A stretch of 29,624 nucleotides of DNA from JALRHH01 sp964590315 (GCA_964590315.1 CAZPVS010000012.1:1-29624); one strand, 5' to 3'. Numbered from the stretch's first letter, positions 1 through 6,765 are shown. Made by a program: numbers and translations. The notes: generated by a model not told the origin, from the letters alone.

Positions 1-71
1 TCCAAAAGAGCTTAATAACCTAAACTAACGATTCCAAGGTATTGATTAGAGAACGTATGTGCGATTAGTTC

Positions 72-581
72 CTAGAGTGCAGCTTCAAGTGCAGCCCATT
101 CAGCGTGGCTGTCGTCTTCGGGGAGATTGACGCTGACTTGATCACCTGGCTTTGCTTTGAAATAAGTAACGCTGGCGAGTAACACGCGGAGCTTCCGGCC
201 ATTAACATCTACGTAATAGTGGCCATTCTCCTGAATAAGCACACCAACGACTTGTTTCCTGGGGATAGGGCCAATTTGCTTGTACATGAATGCCCCATCA
301 TCAGCAATTGTGAGCTTGAGGATGTCACCCTGGACAAGTTTTGACTTGCTTGCGTAGTTGGCGGGTACTGGATAGTTTTTGCCATCGGAGCCCACCATGC
401 TTTGTCCGTCAAATACGCCTTCAATAATCTTACCGGAAGGGTCTTCCTGCAAGGCGGCTGCAACGGTCGGATCATCACCAACCAGGCTGACTAACAACTC
501 TTTGGCGGCAGCCAAGCTTGTTTCAGCCTCTTGGATAAGTGCTTTCAGTCGTTTGATTTGTTTTTCTGGGACATCTGCCAT
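72..581 (-). CDS. Conserved CPR-type hypothetical protein, 169 aa
   Basis: Function is unknown. The N-terminal 35 residues are Lys/Glu/Ala-rich and look like a short coiled coil. The rest is a compact beta-rich region with a well-marked core (FDGQSMVGSDGKNYPVPANY at about 58-77, then KLVQGDILKL and YKQIGPI) typical of a small OB/SH3-like fold. I recall similar proteins in Saccharibacteria and other CPR genomes but cannot give them a role. No signal peptide or membrane segment is seen, so it should be cytoplasmic. The start ATG follows a weak purine stretch (GAGA) and the gene stands alone behind a possible promoter at 642-670. It is clearly a real gene by composition; the function is open. 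Confidence 0.8.
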   Translation of the reverse strand: MADVPEKQIKRLKALIQEAETSLAAAKELLVSLVGDDPTVAAALQEDPSGKIIEGVFDGQSMVGSDGKNYPVPANYASKSKLVQGDILKLTIADDGAFMYKQIGPIPRKQVVGVLIQENGHYYVDVNGRKLRVLLASVTYFKAKPGDQVSVNLPEDDSHAEWAALEAAL

Positions 582-641
582 TTCGTGATTCTCGTTTGTT
601 TCTACTCCAGTATTGCTCTCTCAGGGCATACTTATGGCTTT

Positions 642-670
642 ACCGTACCATGGTGATGAAAAGAAGTCAA
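642..670 (-). promoter_or_regulatory. Possible promoter of the 169-aa gene
   Basis: On the minus strand a good -35 (TTGACT, 665-670) stands 17 nt from a poor -10 (TACGGT, 642-647). This would give a leader of about 50 nt before the gene. The -35 is convincing, the -10 is not. Confidence 0.3.
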
Positions 671-707
671 AGAAAAATGGGCGCCTGTGGATAATTAAGT
701 GCTTTAA

Positions 708-1214
708 CTAATCCGCTTGCGGATGGTAGTAGCTCCGAAGCGCCATATAGCCGAGGTCGCGTTTGCTACGTATGACGCCAGAACGGGGATCACCATGCAC
801 TTCACCTAGGCGTGTACGGAGGTTTGAGATATGGACGCGCAAGCTTCTGCGCGCGGCAATATCGTTGTGTTGCCAGAAGGTGTGTAATATTGCCTCTGTC
901 CTCACCCATGCGTCAGCGTGCCTACCCAATAGATAGGCGATGCCAAATTCACGAGGGGCTAGCTCAACCGTGTTACCCTCCACTGTCGTGTTGTATGTCA
1001 AGGAACTCAGTGTGAGTTCTATATTGTGGTCAGCGAGTGCAATCGCGTCGTAATAATTGCGAGCAGGGTGTATGCCGAGCATACCTAATAGATTCAGCTG
1101 CTTCACGGACTGTGGCGGGCCGTCGTACATGCTGTCGCGGTTCTCCGGAGGGAGCGTGAGACTTGGATCGTCGAGGGGATGCTCAAATATGGCTATTTCT
1201 GTGGGTAATTGCAT
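708..1214 (-). CDS. OmpR/PhoB-type winged-helix protein without receiver domain
   Basis: The C-terminal half (about 85-165) has the DNA-binding winged-helix signature of OmpR/PhoB regulators: LAPREFGIAYLL for the first helices, RRSLRVHISNLRTRLGE for the recognition helix region, and RSKRDLGYM for the wing. The first 80 or so residues are not a CheY-like receiver: there is no acidic pocket and no phosphorylatable Asp context. It is therefore probably a transcription factor that is not controlled by classic phosphotransfer. It starts with ATG behind a good AAGGA site. It lies directly downstream of rplL on the same strand, with a terminator-like hairpin between and no room for an obvious promoter, so expression may come from rplL read-through. 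Confidence 0.75.
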   Translation of the reverse strand: MQLPTEIAIFEHPLDDPSLTLPPENRDSMYDGPPQSVKQLNLLGMLGIHPARNYYDAIALADHNIELTLSSLTYNTTVEGNTVELAPREFGIAYLLGRHADAWVRTEAILHTFWQHNDIAARRSLRVHISNLRTRLGEVHGDPRSGVIRSKRDLGYMALRSYYHPQAD

Positions 1215-1232
1215 AAAGTTCCTTGTAATGAT

Positions 1233-1264
1233 AAACGCCGCCTCTTTATGAAGAGACGGCGTTT
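1233..1264 (-). terminator. Terminator-like hairpin after rplL
   Basis: Stem AAACGCCG (1233-1240) pairs with CGGCGTTT (1257-1264). After one mismatch, CTCTT pairs with AAGAG around a 4-nt loop. It lies 22 nt past the rplL stop. The U tract on the minus strand is short (TTTATC), so termination may be partial, which fits the winged-helix gene that starts 18 nt further on. Confidence 0.6.
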
Positions 1265-1285
1265 ATTGTACGTATCGGACTAGAA

Positions 1286-1663
1286 TTAAGCCAGTTCGAC
1301 CGTAGCACCAGCCTCTTCAAGAGCCTTCTTGTGTGCTTCGGCGTCTTCTTTCTTAGCCTTCTCAACGACAGTCTTTGGAGCGCCGTCAACAAGTGCCTTT
1401 GCTTCACCAAGACCAAGACCAGTAATGTCCTTAACAGCCTTAATAACAGCAACCTTCTGAGCACCTGCGTCCTTCAGGACAACATCGTATTCAGACTTTG
1501 CATCCTCTGCAGGAGCGTCGCCGTCAGCAGCAGGACCAGCAACAGCTACAGCTGCAGCAGCTGGCTCAATGCCGTATTCATCCTTTAGGATAGTCTTTAA
1601 TTCGTTTACTTCTAGTACGGTGAGCTTAGTCAGCTCTTCAGCTAATTTCTTTACGTCAGCCAC
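1286..1663 (-). CDS. rplL: Ribosomal protein bL12 (L7/L12)
   Basis: This is the multicopy stalk protein of the 50S subunit, which recruits translation GTPases. The N-terminal dimerisation region (KLAEELTKLTVLEVNELKTI), an Ala-rich hinge and the C-terminal domain (KVAVIKAVKDITGLGLGEAK, then LVDGAPKTV and ending ALEEAGATVELA) are all present. I start it at GTG 1663: this follows AAGGAGAAC at the right distance and gives 125 residues, the usual family length. An upstream in-frame ATG would add 20 residues unlike any bL12. It is downstream of rplJ, separated by a 164-nt structured spacer. Confidence 0.95.
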   Translation of the reverse strand: MADVKKLAEELTKLTVLEVNELKTILKDEYGIEPAAAAVAVAGPAADGDAPAEDAKSEYDVVLKDAGAQKVAVIKAVKDITGLGLGEAKALVDGAPKTVVEKAKKEDAEAHKKALEEAGATVELA

Positions 1664-1684
1664 TTTGTTCTCCTTATGTGCGTA

Positions 1685-1798
1685 GTTTTTTGAGAGTGGT
1701 AATTTCCGTTCAGTCGAGGACATTTCACAGTCGTATGCATATACGTCTTACGAAATGAAGGCCTCGCCTAAACGAAAACTACCCTTGGCTCAAAAAAC
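1685..1798 (-). ncRNA. Structured rplJ-rplL intergenic RNA (putative leader of rplL)
   Basis: Four nested inverted repeats fit one another. GTTTTTTGAG (1685-1694) is the exact reverse complement of CTCAAAAAAC (1789-1798). Inside lie CGAGG (1715-1719) with CCTCG (1762-1766), CATTTC (1721-1726) with GAAATG (1752-1757), and CGTAT (1732-1736) with ATACG (1741-1745) closing a GCAT loop. The outer stem ends about 10 nt before the rplL ribosome binding site. bL12 is needed at several copies per ribosome against one uL10, so a translation- or stability-setting element here is plausible. I do not recognise a named family. Confidence 0.55.
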
Positions 1799-1827
1799 TT
1801 ACTTCACGGTGGTTAATTGATACATTG

Positions 1828-2352
1828 TTACGCGGTTGCTTTGGCCTCTACACCATCTAATAGTGCGTGGAGGTTGCCAGAAAGCGCATTTGTCACGTCG
1901 TTCACTGGTGACAACAGTGTTGCAACAACCTGAGCGATAAGCTCGTTCTTGCTTGGAAGTGTTGCGAGTGCGGTAACTTCGTCTTTGGTAAGAAACTTAC
2001 CTTCGGATGAAATCGCACCAACAAATTCCAGGGTAGGCTGCTTCTTAGCGAAGTCAGCGATAACCTGTGCAGGAGCTACCTCGTCTTCACTGTTGAATGC
2101 GTACAGGAGCATGCCACTGAGGCTGCTGACGTCAACATCCTTAAGATTATCCTGGTTTTGAATAGCCTTGATAACCAAACGGTTCTTGACGACCTTGAGC
2201 TGGGTGCCGTTGTCACGCCCCTTGCGTCGAAGTGCCTGCATCGCCTTTACGGGTGTTCCCTGGTAGGCTGCAACGACAGTCATTTTTGAAGTACTGAGCA
2301 AATCAGCAACTTCTGCAACAACTTCGTTCTTCTTGTCTTTTGTTAAAGCCAT
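1828..2352 (-). CDS. rplJ: Ribosomal protein uL10
   Basis: uL10 anchors bL12 dimers on the 50S subunit. The N-terminal rRNA-binding domain is clear: KKNEVVAEVADLLSTSKMTV, then GTPVKAMQALRRKGRDNGTQ and LKVVKNRLVIKA. The C-terminal helix that carries bL12 (LIAQVVATLLSPVNDVTNAL to the end) is also present. Length (174 residues) is normal. It is transcribed from a strong promoter at 2579-2607 through a 220-nt leader, with rplL downstream, the standard L10 operon order. The Shine-Dalgarno site is weak (AAAGAA), so the leader may matter for translation. Confidence 0.95.
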   Translation of the reverse strand: MALTKDKKNEVVAEVADLLSTSKMTVVAAYQGTPVKAMQALRRKGRDNGTQLKVVKNRLVIKAIQNQDNLKDVDVSSLSGMLLYAFNSEDEVAPAQVIADFAKKQPTLEFVGAISSEGKFLTKDEVTALATLPSKNELIAQVVATLLSPVNDVTNALSGNLHALLDGVEAKATA

Positions 2353-2572
2353 ATGTAAATTCTTTCAGAATTTAATGGTTAATAGTTGATAGGTAAGGAG
2401 TGCTTCCCTATCCGGTAAGAGTATCGACCATGTCCCTTACTGTTAATTTACGTTGCCAAACAAAAACGTCCCTGCTTGTTATTGCAAAGACGTTCAAACG
2501 CTCAAAAATGAGATTGTTTGTACCTCGGCTACATTATCAAACCTTACGGTCGTCGCTGTCTTTGGCAACTTA
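2353..2572 (-). promoter_or_regulatory. L10-type ribosomal leader upstream of rplJ
   Basis: The 220-nt untranslated leader begins almost exactly at the predicted start site. A 9-bp closing stem is formed by GTTGCCAAA and TTTGGCAAC (+ strand 2452-2460 and 2561-2569). Inside, the minus-strand text ...TAATGTAGCCGAGGT... matches the core I associate with L10 leaders, where the uL10-bL12 complex binds its own mRNA. A further hairpin (GATAGG/CCTATC) lies closer to the start codon. Autoregulation is inferred from the family; the stem and core are seen. Confidence 0.7.
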
Positions 2573-2578
2573 GACGTA

Positions 2579-2607
2579 ATTATACCCTATAGCTACTGGT
2601 AATTCAA
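2579..2607 (-). promoter_or_regulatory. rplJ-rplL promoter
   Basis: On the minus strand TTGAAT (2602-2607) stands exactly 17 nt from TATAAT (2579-2584). The start point would be near 2572, a few nucleotides before the closing stem of the L10 leader. Confidence 0.75.
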
Positions 2608-2654
2608 GGGTGGCCTCCGGCATTTACTGAACAGACCGTAGCAGCGCAGGGCTA

Positions 2655-3080
2655 CTAGTGCATTGCTCCAAGTATCATTTTACCGCCACTGAAGGCAGCT
2701 GAACGGCTTGGCAACGGCTGTCCCGTTTTGATATCGGTCACTGTCGCTACACACCACGTTGTATCTGCCGAACCCTTCGTTGCTTTGATGTCCTGAGAAA
2801 CAGGCTCTGCTCTGAGCGCTGCTTTACGTCGTTTAACCATCTCGTGTGCAACGGCGGCCATAGCGAGTCGCTCCTCGCTGGCGAGTGCCATCAGCTCTTC
2901 ATCGCTGACCAGGCCACGATATGCCTCAATAGTATGTTCGTTATTCTCCACTAAGCAAGTTGTGATGTCATCGACAGAATCAAGTTGAAATACTCGATCA
3001 TCGATTGCAGCTTCCACGCCAAGGGTGGCGTGTAACTCTTGCTCGGGCAAGGTGCCTGTATCACGTCTATTGGCTGGCAT
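2655..3080 (-). CDS. Unrecognised protein, 141 aa, third gene of a small operon
   Basis: No family is recognised. The start chosen is ATG 3080, which follows a strong AGGAGG; an in-frame ATG further upstream would lie within the preceding gene. The middle part is acidic and helical (DEELMALASEERLAMAAVAH) and is followed by a basic stretch (MVKRRKAALRAE). The end (TWCVATVTDIKTGQPLPSRS) looks like a small beta domain. No signal peptide or TM segment is seen. It is the last of three close minus-strand genes controlled by the leader at 3523-3695. No transcription terminator is obvious after it, and the rplJ promoter follows within about 50 nt. Confidence 0.7.
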   Translation of the reverse strand: MPANRRDTGTLPEQELHATLGVEAAIDDRVFQLDSVDDITTCLVENNEHTIEAYRGLVSDEELMALASEERLAMAAVAHEMVKRRKAALRAEPVSQDIKATKGSADTTWCVATVTDIKTGQPLPSRSAAFSGGKMILGAMH

Positions 3081-3082
3081 GA

Positions 3083-3292
3083 TTAGTCCTCCTGGTTCCA
3101 TTCAACAAGCTGTCCGGTCACAAACGTCACGGTCTCTGGGCGTGGAAAACCCGTAGGAGCAGTTGACTCAGCTTGATTAGGCCTATCGATCAAATAGGGG
3201 TCTTCACCTGCATCGCGCCATTTTGAGCGCTCAGGTCCGCTCGATCCTCGCGCCGCGACATTTTCTGCTCGTTCATAGAATTGCCCGTTCAT
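3083..3292 (-). CDS. Unrecognised small protein, 69 aa, second gene of the operon
   Basis: A small hydrophilic protein of unknown role that starts MNGQFYERAENVAARG. ATG 3292 is preferred because it follows AGGAGAACGG and overlaps the stop of the upstream gene by four bases (ATGA), a typical translational coupling. It is rich in Arg, Glu and Pro and probably partly disordered, with no TM segment. Its stop lies 2 bp before the start of the 141-aa gene. The tight packing argues that all three are real and co-expressed. Confidence 0.65.
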   Translation of the reverse strand: MNGQFYERAENVAARGSSGPERSKWRDAGEDPYLIDRPNQAESTAPTGFPRPETVTFVTGQLVEWNQED

Positions 3293-3522
3293 TCCCGTTC
3301 TCCTGTGTTGCTTGTCATTTCCGGGGCACACACCATGGCGCTGACCGGAACGGCACCACAACTTCTGAAAGCATCTTTCTCGTCTGTAGTCCACTCTGTA
3401 GCTGGGCGTGATACCTCCACTGCTCTGCCCATCGCATCGTTGGCGTATACCTCCCCATTCTCATGCTCAAAGGTGGTGGGCACCCAGCCCGTTTTGTCGT
3501 ATTCATCCATATATGTTGACAT
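3289..3522 (-). CDS. Unrecognised small protein, 77 aa, first gene of the operon
   Basis: An acidic small protein (starts MSTYMDEYDKTGWVPTTFEH) with aromatic residues and two cysteines near the C terminus (SCGAVP and MVCAPEM). No family is recognised. Translation would start 26 nt after a strong intrinsic terminator, so the gene is made only if transcription passes it. This is the hallmark of attenuation control. It is coupled by a four-base overlap to the next gene. Confidence 0.65.
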   Translation of the reverse strand: MSTYMDEYDKTGWVPTTFEHENGEVYANDAMGRAVEVSRPATEWTTDEKDAFRSCGAVPVSAMVCAPEMTSNTGERE

Positions 3523-3545
3523 GTTCGTCTCTCGTTCTGTGTATT

Positions 3546-3575
3546 AATAAAAATAGGCTTCGAGTGAAGCCTATT
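3546..3575 (-). terminator. Intrinsic terminator inside the leader of the three-gene operon
   Basis: A perfect 10-bp stem, AATAGGCTTC/GAAGCCTATT (arms 3552-3561 and 3566-3575), has a 4-nt loop and is followed on the minus strand by TTTTTATT. It sits between the promoter at 3701-3729 and the first start codon at 3522, so it must be regulated or leaky. Confidence 0.8.
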
Positions 3576-3580
3576 ACTTT

Positions 3581-3642
3581 GGGGCTGTGCTGGACCGCTA
3601 CTTATGTAGGCGGTTGGCTTCAACTATATTGAAGCACAGCCC
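3581..3642 (-). ncRNA. Structured leader element (candidate riboswitch/attenuator), minus strand
   Basis: GGGCTGTG (3582-3589) pairs with CACAGCCC (3635-3642). It encloses two hairpins: ACCGCTAC with GTAG(G)CGGT (3594-3601 and 3606-3614, one bulge), and GCTTCAA with TTGAAGC (3617-3623 and 3629-3635). The result is a three-way-junction-like fold just upstream of the terminator. On the minus strand TGAAGCC of the second hairpin can pair instead with GGCTTCA in the terminator's 5' arm, giving a plausible antiterminator. I do not recognise the fold as a known riboswitch class. Confidence 0.6.
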
Positions 3643-3700
3643 TTGACGGCTGAGGAGAATAATAATCTCGATGTGCTTACGTAGTGAAACCATGTAATCC

Positions 3701-3729
3701 GTTATACGCCCGGAATATTATCCTGTCAA
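3701..3729 (-). promoter_or_regulatory. Promoter of the minus-strand three-gene operon
   Basis: A consensus -35 (TTGACA, 3724-3729) and a near-consensus -10 (TATAAC, 3701-3706) are separated by 17 nt. The start would be near 3695, leaving a leader of about 170 nt. Confidence 0.75.
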
Positions 3730-3739
3730 GCGCATAATA

Positions 3740-3767
3740 TTGACAACAGTTTTGGTTCGTGTATTAT
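3740..3767 (+). promoter_or_regulatory. Divergent plus-strand promoter
   Basis: TTGACA (3740-3745) and TATTAT (3762-3767) stand 16 nt apart. The start would be near 3774. The two divergent -35 boxes are only 10 bp apart, so one bound protein could affect both directions. Confidence 0.7.
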
Positions 3768-3787
3768 GAGTACTCGTGAACAAAACA

Positions 3788-3936
3788 CACAATCACGCCA
3801 CTTTTGTAGCAGCACCATGCCGTCCATACGGTATTGTGATTATGCAAAAGCATTAGGTTGGAGTTCGAGTTCCCTAAATCACACAGCAATTAATCAAACA
3901 AAGAACCGAACTCCACAAATATGGAGTTCGTTTTTT
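3788..3936 (+). promoter_or_regulatory. Plus-strand leader with terminator and perfect antiterminator
   Basis: An intrinsic terminator is formed by CGAACTCC (3907-3914) and GGAGTTCG (3923-3930), followed by six T. The 3' arm has an exact second copy at 3860-3867. This copy can pair with the same 5' arm over 8-9 bp and thereby prevent the terminator. Further upstream, AATCAC and GTGATT (about 3790-3842) close a region that contains a CCGT/ACGG hairpin. This is the layout of an attenuator or riboswitch. The family is not recognised. Confidence 0.65.
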
Positions 3937-3945
3937 ATAGAGGCT

Positions 3946-4410
3946 ATGAATCACCCACAATTACATCGAGTAAACCCGCTTGCACCTGAAATCCATCCAG
4001 AGGATTTTATAGTTGCGCAGCGAATCAATACTGATGCGCAACGATTTTCCCAGGATCCGGATGCATTCGCGGAACAGCAAGGCAAAGGTATTGCTGAGCA
4101 TCTTGAGCTCTATGCGAACGGTACCGAAACACGCTTCGAACGGTATTTCGTTATTGCCGATGAACATCATGCCAAGATTCATAAATCATTTCTTCAAGAA
4201 GTTACCGCCGTTGTAACAAACACGATCCACAATAAGGACGAGCCTCGTATCATCCGCTTGGAGCTAGGGGGTATGCATATCGGTTTGCTAGCTCGTACTG
4301 ACCTCGACAGTGAAGGTAATGAGTTCGGCGTCCATTACGAAGCCTATGTCCTCATGAACCGTACACAGGAGCAACTAGGGAAAATTTCAACCGCGCTGGC
4401 AATGCAGTAA
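3946..4410 (+). CDS. Unrecognised protein, 154 aa, behind an attenuator-like leader
   Basis: No family is recognised. The first Met codon in frame (3766) overlaps the -10 box, so it cannot be the start on the predicted transcript. ATG 3946, just past the terminator and preceded by AGAGG, is preferred. The protein is soluble, mixed alpha/beta and rich in His and Glu (VIADEHHAKIHKSFLQEV, then RLELGGMHIGLLARTDLD). There is no signal peptide. It converges with the Tmk-ThyX gene, stop to stop 27 bp apart. The role is unknown; only its control region is suggestive. Confidence 0.7.
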   Translation: MNHPQLHRVNPLAPEIHPEDFIVAQRINTDAQRFSQDPDAFAEQQGKGIAEHLELYANGTETRFERYFVIADEHHAKIHKSFLQEVTAVVTNTIHNKDEPRIIRLELGGMHIGLLARTDLDSEGNEFGVHYEAYVLMNRTQEQLGKISTALAMQ

Positions 4411-4437
4411 CGGTGTTCGCTACTGGTTACGCATCCT

Positions 4438-6765
4438 TTATTGGAGGTTCTGGAGTTTGTACTGAGTGTAGCGTTCGGCAGCAAGGCGGGTCAGCTGCTC
4501 GTCTTCATCTTTATTGACGAATATCATAGCCTCAGCCATAAGGGGATGGACGGCAGCCAATTGCTCGTGCATTTCTAATACTAATTTACGGTAGCCCGGG
4601 TGTCCTTGCGGACTAGTGCGAAGTTCATGGAAGTGAAATGCCTCGCGGGCGTTGTAGGTAACTTTCCAGCGCATCTTGTGGCCTAGTAAGGTAGCATATT
4701 GTGCTTCGAGCGCGTAACCGTTCGATTGGAGTAAACTGTACAGCTCAAGGCTTAAGTCAAAGCATTTCTGGAATTTGTCAGTTAATTCAGCCGCCTCCAC
4801 GAGTTCAGGAATATCATAGCCATAGCGTGGCGTCAGCTGCTGCCACGCAAGATCGTCGACCATGCGATGACGCTGTAAGTCACGGAAAATACCGTAATCA
4901 CAGACGAGATCCCAGCTGTAGTGAGCCTTTTCAAGCGCTCGACCAGGCTTATGGCGTCTATTGAGCCGCTCACCCATATATGCAGTAAATATTTCTTGTT
5001 TGGTGCTGTAGTCAAGTTTGTCAGTTTCTGATTTTAGGTCATGTAGAGCCAGGCTACTATGGTCATATAGCATGTCAGGAACGAGATCTAATTCATTGCG
5101 TGGCCAATAGCTGCTCAGAGTGACCGACTCAGTTTCATGTGCATGATTTATCGGCAGTAATTCGCCTGCGATGTCAGCGATTTTCTGGCGGGTCGTCGCT
5201 CGGTAGGCGATGGTGGCGCCGCCTCGCTCTGGCTTGTCGGCACGTTCCAAGAACGTTGGTATGATCTGCCGTGCGTGCTCAAGCAGCTTCATTCCCGTGA
5301 GTCTTGCCTCTGGTAAATCATCTGCCATCAGATTCATAATCAAATTTTCAACAGCTTGGCCGGAGGCGTAGATACCAACAGTTGAGGTTGTTGCAACGGG
5401 TAACACGGGACGGATTGCGTCGCAGGCCTGCGCGCGGGTTGCCCCCTGCCAAGCGACGTCACGCTCTGCTTCAGGGGTACCTGATGTACTCCGTACATAA
5501 TCAGTCAGTGCATGGACCATCTCAGAGTACAGATCAAAAATCTGATCCATCACGGCGTTGTACTGGTGGGTCGTGTCTTCATCGAAGTGTTCTGGGGTAT
5601 GGTAGCGGTATTTGCCAGCACTATCTTTCTGGTCAAAGTAAATGTATCGGGTCGACTGTTCTAAATACGCTGCGAGTCTTCCCCACTCTAATTTTTTTGT
5701 CAGCAAATTTGATGCGTTCTCGACGACAAGGTGTAGCCCAACGAGCTGTTGAACGGAATCGTCACCATATGCCGTGATAACGCGTTGCAGAAGCTTTTCA
5801 TCCTTGCCCATTGCATGAGCGAACTCGTCCAGAATTGTGATACGCATGTCGTCGCCGCGGCGACTAAGACGTGCCATCGCTGCGGCGATAGTGGTGGGGG
5901 TTAAACGGTCGTGAAAGGCGTAGACATTGTCGGTAGTGCTCGTGACTGATTCAGCCAGGAATGCCTGTCCGGCAGACGTAACAGTATGTCCCTTAGTCGT
6001 CTTCCTGATGTAGGGATTTTCTACAGTAATTGTACTGACGTTTCCGACTGAAGAGGATGGTTTCTTTTCTGGAAGCTGTGATTGAATAGTCTTCCATAAT
6101 GTGTCATGAATCGTATCAACATCCAGTAACTTACCACTTCTCACGCAGTCTATTCGGTAAAAATCTTTTGGGAACAAATCGCATAAATCATCGTACACCT
6201 CCACGGCGCGCTTCAGGTGCGTCAAGTCGGCTTCGTGCATGTCCCGCTTTTTGGTGGTGTATGAACGAGCCTCTTTCTTATCAATAAGTGATTGGGCGAC
6301 GTCAGCTGGTACGCGGAGTACATATGACACGTCAGGACGCGGGATGCCGAGCATCTGGAACTCGAGGTTATCAAGCCAGATAAAATAGCCCCGGCGTTCT
6401 TCAGTGTGATTAAATTTTGTGCCTTGGTGTGCCATGTTTGAGCCGGTAAATCTATTTGCCAATACAACTTTGCCCTGATTGATGGCTTCTCGAATCGATG
6501 ACGCTGCCTGGTAGCGGTCAAGTGCATAAAAGAGCGAAGCTGTATATGGGCCAACCTCTTCTGCCGTGCCGTACTTACCGTTTAAATATTCCCGAACAAA
6601 ATAACTTGATGGCTCATCATACTGTGGGAAGTCAAAAGTTGCGACGTCATAGCCCTCGGCCTGTAATCGCTCAATGAGTCGTTTAAACTGTGTGCCTTTA
6701 CCTGATCCGTCTGACCCTTCAATGACAATGAACGTGCCTTTGTCGGGTGTTTTCGAGCTGGTCAT
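4438..6765 (-). CDS. Thymidylate kinase fused to two ThyX-like domains, 775 aa
   Basis: Residues 1-230 are a thymidylate kinase: P-loop EGSDGSGKGT (16-25), DFPQYDEPS (45-53), and NRFTGSNMAHQG (104-115) in place of the usual DRYxxSxxAYQG. Two regions resembling flavin-dependent thymidylate synthase follow. In the first, WGRLAAYLEQSTRY (361-374) aligns without gaps to the ThyX motif RHRxxSxNExSxRY but has lost the RH, Ser and Asn. In the second, QRHR (631-634) is kept but the remainder (to TPRY, 645-648) is stretched; YNAREAFHFHELR (704-716) matches the later ThyX FAD/dUMP region. The protein would methylate dUMP and phosphorylate the dTMP. It overlaps dcd by four bases. The fusion is certain; whether both ThyX halves work is not. 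Confidence 0.85.
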   Translation of the reverse strand: MTSSKTPDKGTFIVIEGSDGSGKGTQFKRLIERLQAEGYDVATFDFPQYDEPSSYFVREYLNGKYGTAEEVGPYTASLFYALDRYQAASSIREAINQGKVVLANRFTGSNMAHQGTKFNHTEERRGYFIWLDNLEFQMLGIPRPDVSYVLRVPADVAQSLIDKKEARSYTTKKRDMHEADLTHLKRAVEVYDDLCDLFPKDFYRIDCVRSGKLLDVDTIHDTLWKTIQSQLPEKKPSSSVGNVSTITVENPYIRKTTKGHTVTSAGQAFLAESVTSTTDNVYAFHDRLTPTTIAAAMARLSRRGDDMRITILDEFAHAMGKDEKLLQRVITAYGDDSVQQLVGLHLVVENASNLLTKKLEWGRLAAYLEQSTRYIYFDQKDSAGKYRYHTPEHFDEDTTHQYNAVMDQIFDLYSEMVHALTDYVRSTSGTPEAERDVAWQGATRAQACDAIRPVLPVATTSTVGIYASGQAVENLIMNLMADDLPEARLTGMKLLEHARQIIPTFLERADKPERGGATIAYRATTRQKIADIAGELLPINHAHETESVTLSSYWPRNELDLVPDMLYDHSSLALHDLKSETDKLDYSTKQEIFTAYMGERLNRRHKPGRALEKAHYSWDLVCDYGIFRDLQRHRMVDDLAWQQLTPRYGYDIPELVEAAELTDKFQKCFDLSLELYSLLQSNGYALEAQYATLLGHKMRWKVTYNAREAFHFHELRTSPQGHPGYRKLVLEMHEQLAAVHPLMAEAMIFVNKDEDEQLTRLAAERYTQYKLQNLQ

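Noticed and set aside
1664..1723. 20-residue N-terminal extension of bL12
   Set aside because: GTG 1663 with AAGGAG gives the standard family length. The extension overlaps the structured spacer.
3852..3885. tRNA T-arm-like text (GAGTTCGAGTTCCC)
   Set aside because: T-stem pairs do not form in register and no acceptor or anticodon arm can be found upstream. The repeat is better explained as the antiterminator of the downstream hairpin.
3766..3945. Extension of the 154-aa protein upstream to ATG 3766
   Set aside because: This start overlaps the -10 box of the plus-strand promoter, and the added 60 codons run through the leader hairpins and the terminator. They have a non-coding composition.
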